Shown in pieces: positions 59,901-64,000 of a DNA stretch of 64,000 bases; position 1 is the first letter of the stretch; the number at the start of each line of letters is the position of its first letter. Location: positions 6,758,001-6,822,000 of the forward strand of contig CM055607.1 of the NCBI GenBank assembly GCA_029379385.1, given 5' to 3'. A model generated the notes under the pieces. It was not told the origin of the DNA. It worked only from the letters and a program-made list of their open reading frames with translations, and made no database searches. This DNA comes from Quillaja saponaria. Taxonomy: Eukaryota > Streptophyta > Magnoliopsida > Fabales > Quillajaceae. The position numbers and the translations under genes were made by a program.

Positions 59901-62900
59901 AGAGATTTCTCCTGTAAAACATAAATAGATTTCAACAGTTTAGTTTTCTCCTGAGATTTACATATCAACCAAAAAGTAGAAGTTCCTTAAATTATAAGAA
60001 GGATTCATATTTGAAATTTTTATAATATGTATTTATGCATGATCAATTGCTGGCCAGTTCTCATAAATCATGGTTATCTCGTGACAATAGAATAATTCAT
60101 AACATTTCATGAACTGATCTCACCTCAACCCTTGGGCGTTGGAAGATTGCAGAGCAGACTCGTTATTAAGTTTAAGATGCATGAGCCGTTTCATCTCTCC
60201 ATCACCATCAACATGTCTAGCGAAAACATTGCCCATGGAACGTTGCCTTTTTAATTTTCTGTCCCATGTTTCTCCTGCACCTGACATCTTGCGAAACTTT
60301 TCTTCAACAAGATCAGAACCTTCACCATCCTTTAGGGTATCTCTTTCTTTACCAATGACAAGATGCCTAACGAGGTTATCATTTCGGTCTTCAGCCTAAA
60401 GTTTTACAGCATTTCATAAACAATCAAATAATTGGAATTTTAAAGGATAAAATTGATGATTCAAATAATTATAATATTCTGATATAAAATTAGCAAGTAG
60501 AAAATTTTCAATAATCAAGGAAAAAAAAAGAACCAAAACAATAAATTCAGTTAGCATGTATACATATTCAACAAATAAGTGGATTGAAGCAATAATGACT
60601 CTCTAACATGTCTTATGACAGTGTATAGTGTATATATGAAATGGGCTGAATCATTCAGTGTTTAAAGCTATACATGTCAAACTTAGGGGGACTGAAGACC
60701 AGTAGAAGTATTAGTTCTTATATAAGTTGCACATCAGATAAGAAATTTATCTTAGTTAAATGGTGCATTTCTGCAAGGGAAAAATTCAGTGGGATCCTGT
60801 TAGATTTTATATGCCAACTTCAATGTTGTTGTTTGTTAGGCTGTACACTCTTAACATGCATTATGCTTCCAATCTACCCTGTGCTATCTTCATTTCTTCA
60901 CTATAAAGGAGTAAACTTCCATTCAAGTTGTGTCTTCCTTTTAAAGATAGTAATATGTAAGGTACAAAGAGGGGGGAGTGGGAGCTGAGCAAAGTGCAAA
61001 AAGTCAATTTCTAAAATACATGGAACTTATGTGTCTTCAGAATGTGATTCTTAATTATTGTAATGTATACACTTATACATAAACTATAAAAGATTATAAT
61101 CCAATAAGTTATTTTTATAGACATGTTCAAAAGTAGTAATACATCTATTTCAAACCGTACACTTATGTATTTAGATAATGCGGTTTCTTAATACAAAAGC
61201 TATTTAAATGTAGTATTCTAAACATGTAAATTATCGGTGTTTCAGATGATATAATTGCTCATTAGGAGTTCCAATGTGTAATATAAATAAGTGCATAGCT
61301 AGATATATAGATGACCTTAACAAAAGCTTAATTATTTATTAATCTAATACAAATATATACAATTTTAAGTAACTATTCTATAAATTATTTTACTTTCAAG
61401 CACAAAGAATTGGGGAGTGTACAGCAAAGAAGTCCCACAGTGGTTGTTTTATAATTTGTGTTGCTCACCCAACCATATAAAAGACTTGGAACAGCACACT
61501 GTTTATCCACTAGAGAAGGTTTTCTGTCATTTGGATAATTCTACATACCAAATAAGATGAGATTTTTCTTCTGACTCTTGGGGGACGAATAAAGCATGCT
61601 AAAAAATTTCAAACGAATCTACATGAGTAGTTCATGCCCTAGGTTTTCATAAAGCAGATAAGCTCCATACCAGTTTGGAGCATGGACTGTATAGAATTCA
61701 TACAACTGGGTAATGAAACATGTATCTAGATATGTATACACATATCGAAAGCATGACTAACTAACCCATCCTTAACTGGAAATGTAGGAATCAGAGTCTA
61801 TATCTAAAACCAACTAGGTTTCACAAAGTAACTAGCTAGGTTCATACTCTATATATCTTTATGACAAGGCCAGTAATAGAAACGAAGATACAACGAATTT
61901 TTAACAATAGAAGAAAACTCATGTCATTATGGAAAACTTTCTAAGTTCTAACTAAGTTTCTTTTCTTATAAGAAATAAAATCAAGAAATGACGTGTTCCC
62001 ATGATTGGAGTCTAAACGAAATCCTGATCCAAAACTATTCAGGACACACCATGTAAATTATTCATCTTCAATACTCCCTATATTTATAGCAAAACTAAAA
62101 TTAATAAAAGGTTCAGGGATGAAAAATAACAATAAATCAAGATAAAATAAAGGTGACAAACCCGCATTTCGGTAGCTGATGTACGAACTCGCTTGTTCAG
62201 AACAATATTCTTGGTTGTGTCTTCGAGTCTATGATTCACAAGCTCTGGAGAGTTTCGAAGAATCAGATTTCCCAACTTTAAAAGGTTTGACCCACCCGAT
62301 CTTCCACTTGTTGACATCTCATTCCTTTGTTGCTTCTTTGAGTTTAAAGCTTTGGAAAACTTGTTCAACTTCTGTAAGGATTCATTCCAACTTTTTTGAT
62401 CTACCTCTGACAGGATTTTCCGGAATTTTAGTCCATAATGACTTTCACATGACAACAAACTCATATGACATTAATTATGTGCTGAATACATCAAATAAAC
62501 CAATCACAATTTATATATCCTAATTCCAGTCACAGGAAAATTTTGATTAAAAGCGTTGATTTTCAAATGTGTAGAAGAACAACAACCTGTTTTTTAGCAC
62601 AGGGAAAAGATACATACTAATAAAGTAAACACTCAAGCAACTTAGGAGAATTGGAAAGAGGCATAGGAATTTCAGAAAGTTCTAGGAATCACCTGGCCTT
62701 GACAGAAGCATCTTGGACACTTGCTCTGAATCGTTTCAGTTCTGCTGTAGCCACTGCAAGGGAGACCTTTGAATGAGCAGTCCCATAAGAATTCTCTTCT
62801 GGGGTACTTCCAAAAGATATCCCCAAAAGCCTCCTTAACTCACTTGACTTAATATATTTTCTATCACCCATGGTTATATGATCTAACATCAAATATTGCG

Positions 62901-63114
62901 ATAGCGGAGGCAAATCTCCAGTAGATTTAGACTTCCCCCGGAATGTACTAGCACCAGAGCTAAACATTTGGCTCTCATTCCCTTCATGAAAGCTTCCGGA
63001 CCTATCCAAAACAGCACTACTGAAACTTCGCCTCTGCCCATTTGGGAAGCTCCCTTTGAATGCAAGTTCCTCTGTACTAGCTGCACCCATATCCACTCTG
63101 ACATTTCCCGCCAT
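50929..63114 (-). CDS. Plant-specific Ser/Arg/Lys-rich protein of unknown function, At5g22450-like (15 coding exons, 1326 aa)
   Basis: Exons in transcript order: 63114-62693, 62441-62162, 60395-60124, 59415-59263, 59159-58380, 58243-58149, 56982-56920, 56810-56722, 56624-56559, 56328-55687, 54597-54523, 54373-54303, 54176-54119, 52115-51905, 51632-50929. The total is 3981 nt, with no internal stop. The N terminus (MAGNVRVDMGAASTEELAF, then GSFPNGQRRSFSSA and DRSGSFHEGNES) is typical of a conserved land-plant family with no established function. Other landmarks: KNIVLNKRVRTS, PPIKKLSNRKASTRLGHAST, CSSSFWKKLEPIFAPL, SKRQILTPLYQRVLSAL, LEDKLLLELQSVGLYPETV, a Lys-rich coiled-coil-like part and SKQVATAFMKRTLARC. 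The last exon has basic clusters (KGKRSERERDKD, DSRKRKVGS) and an acidic tail (DEDGWQDNDSMGLDIPMDDL). Composition suggests a nuclear, largely disordered protein; that is inference. The family match is from memory and not tested. Confidence 0.88.
53111..53133. repeat. Homopolymer T23
   Basis: A run of 23 T in the intron between exons 54119 and 52115. Read on the minus strand it could be the poly(A) tail of a decayed retroposon, but no body was recognised beside it. Confidence 0.85.
57287..57460 (+). mobile_element. tRNA-derived SINE with target-site duplication (about 174 bp)
   Basis: The element is flanked by the 9-bp direct repeat TAATAATCA (57278-57286 and 57461-57469). Box A TGGTTCAACTG (57299-57309) fits the polymerase III consensus. 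Box B-like GGATTGAATTCC (57333-57344) follows about 24 bp on. The 3' end is an A-rich (TAAAA)-like tail. It encodes no protein, so it would rely on LINE enzymes. It sits in the intron between exons 58149 and 56982 of the large minus-strand gene, opposite to its transcription. The SINE family is not identified. Confidence 0.7.
61428..61500 (+). mobile_element. Possible LTR promoter fragment
   Basis: GTCCCACAGTGGTTG followed by TATAAAAGACTTGG resembles the promoter part of plant LTR or TRIM elements, which often carry 'GTCCCACAT.GG' and then TATAAA with CTTGG. There is no partner LTR or coding part nearby. It lies in the intron between exons 62162 and 60395 of the large gene. Confidence 0.25.
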
Positions 63115-64000
63115 AATTCAAACTTGATAGGAGCAACTTGTACTTTGAAGAGTGTTTTCTCCTCCCCTACTTGCTTCAGAAACTAAAGAACACAACCTCT
63201 ATATGAAATTACCAGTAATTAACATGATGCAAGTCTTAAATTCATCAATAAGCATCAGTACGAATATACTCTTGACAGACCTGCAATACCCAGAAGATTG
63301 AAACAACTTGTAAATTTGGGTTCTCCTTTGCTCCAAAAATGAAGAATATATGCGTAGTTGATAAAATTACAACACAATTGATAATATTACTAACTCAGCT
63401 AAAATTGTTAAATAGTAATATTACTAACACTGAAGATGCTGTCTTTATTGATAATGATGATAATGATAACAGTAGTGATAGTAATAACAGTGGCGACGAT
63501 GGTTTTAATGATGCCAAGAAAAGAAAACTACATTACTGTCCGGTGGCTGAGACCATAGTTTTGGGAGCAAAGGAAATCAAAGTTCAGTTGAGCTAAGCTC
63601 ACTAATGCACGTTTTGGATAACAGTAAACTAGATGCATTAACAAAGTTAATCATAGAACCACGCATAAGCAACTTTGCCAAAAAGAGAAGGTGTACTTTT
63701 CCATAAAACACTGAACTGAAGTTCAAACCCAAGATTACACCCATCTATTTCAAACTGAAATACAAAAATTAGCAAGCAAACTTGAAAAGAAAAATCACCA
63801 TGCGCCAAAACCGAATTCAAGCAAATCCTAGGGCTTTCCAGGATTCATAGGAAAAAATTCGAGCCCAAAACCCATCGGAAACAGCATAATTCAACATAAC
63901 GAAGCTACAAATATTCAAAACACGACCAAAATATACCTGCATTGACCCAGCTGATTGAGCAGGAGATCGAATTGCAGAGAGAGAAAGAGTAAGCCTGAAA
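63115..64000 (-). other. 5' leader of the large minus-strand gene, with a leader intron
   Basis: A splice acceptor (GTTCTTTAG) at 63183-63184 suggests a leader exon at 63182-63115. A donor at 63935-63936 (GCAG/GTATAT) suggests a first leader exon from 63937 to beyond the right edge. The promoter is therefore outside the window. The acidic plus-strand frame at 63339-63596 is a GAT-rich repeat, not supported as a gene. Confidence 0.45.

Noticed and set aside
61428..61500. snRNA-gene promoter (upstream element GTCCCACA plus TATA)
   Set aside because: No U1, U2, U3, U5 or U6 sequence follows at the expected distance; an LTR fragment is more likely.
63339..63596. Plus-strand acidic 85-aa frame
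   Set aside because: Its Asp/Asn run comes from a GAT/AAT-rich simple repeat inside a leader intron.
1..64000. CRISPR arrays, operons, riboswitches or bacterial systems
   Set aside because: The window is plant nuclear DNA; no regularly spaced repeats or prokaryotic gene clusters are present.

Overview
The window is nuclear DNA from a flowering plant, most likely a eudicot. The genes have many small exons joined by long AT-rich GT-AG introns. They include a plastid-targeted plant-type ferredoxin. The spacers and introns hold a Ty1/copia retrotransposon, a Stowaway-type MITE, SINE- and LINE-like pieces, and simple A/T tracts. I cannot name the species from the sequence alone.

Layout from left to right. 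(1) 1707-21833, minus: a complete 19-exon homologue of TEX10/Ipi1, a 60S ribosome-assembly factor, rebuilt in frame to 874 aa. Its introns carry several decayed mobile elements. (2) 24735-25193, minus: an intact chloroplast [2Fe-2S] ferredoxin of 152 aa, with a long intron in its 5' leader. (3) 28778-32902, minus: a two-exon, 243-aa membrane-anchored dual-specificity-phosphatase-like protein. Its single intron splits the catalytic P-loop. (4) 34849-35265, minus: a small basic open reading frame I do not recognise. (5) 35.6-40.5 kb: a gene-poor stretch with an aspartic-protease N-terminal fragment, a broken minus-strand reading frame and degenerate repeats. (6) 40691-49140, plus: an intact five-exon Sfp-type 4'-phosphopantetheinyl transferase of 283 aa. 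Intron 1 has been enlarged by a 4.8-kb copia retrotransposon in the same orientation, with identifiable LTRs, primer-binding site, polypurine tract and target duplication. (7) 50929-63114, minus: a 15-coding-exon gene for a 1326-aa plant-specific nuclear-type protein of unknown function, like Arabidopsis At5g22450. Its 5' leader continues to the right edge.

The genes are unrelated housekeeping functions: ribosome assembly, photosynthetic electron transfer, a phosphatase, and carrier-protein activation. There is no operon-like logic and I found no undescribed multi-gene system. The most informative features are the mobile-element history and two splice-dependent points: the retrotransposon inside a gene that still has an open coding sequence, and the intron inside a phosphatase active-site codon. 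Exon boundaries were placed by hand from GT/AG sites, reading frame and recalled family similarity. All four multi-exon models close in frame without internal stops.
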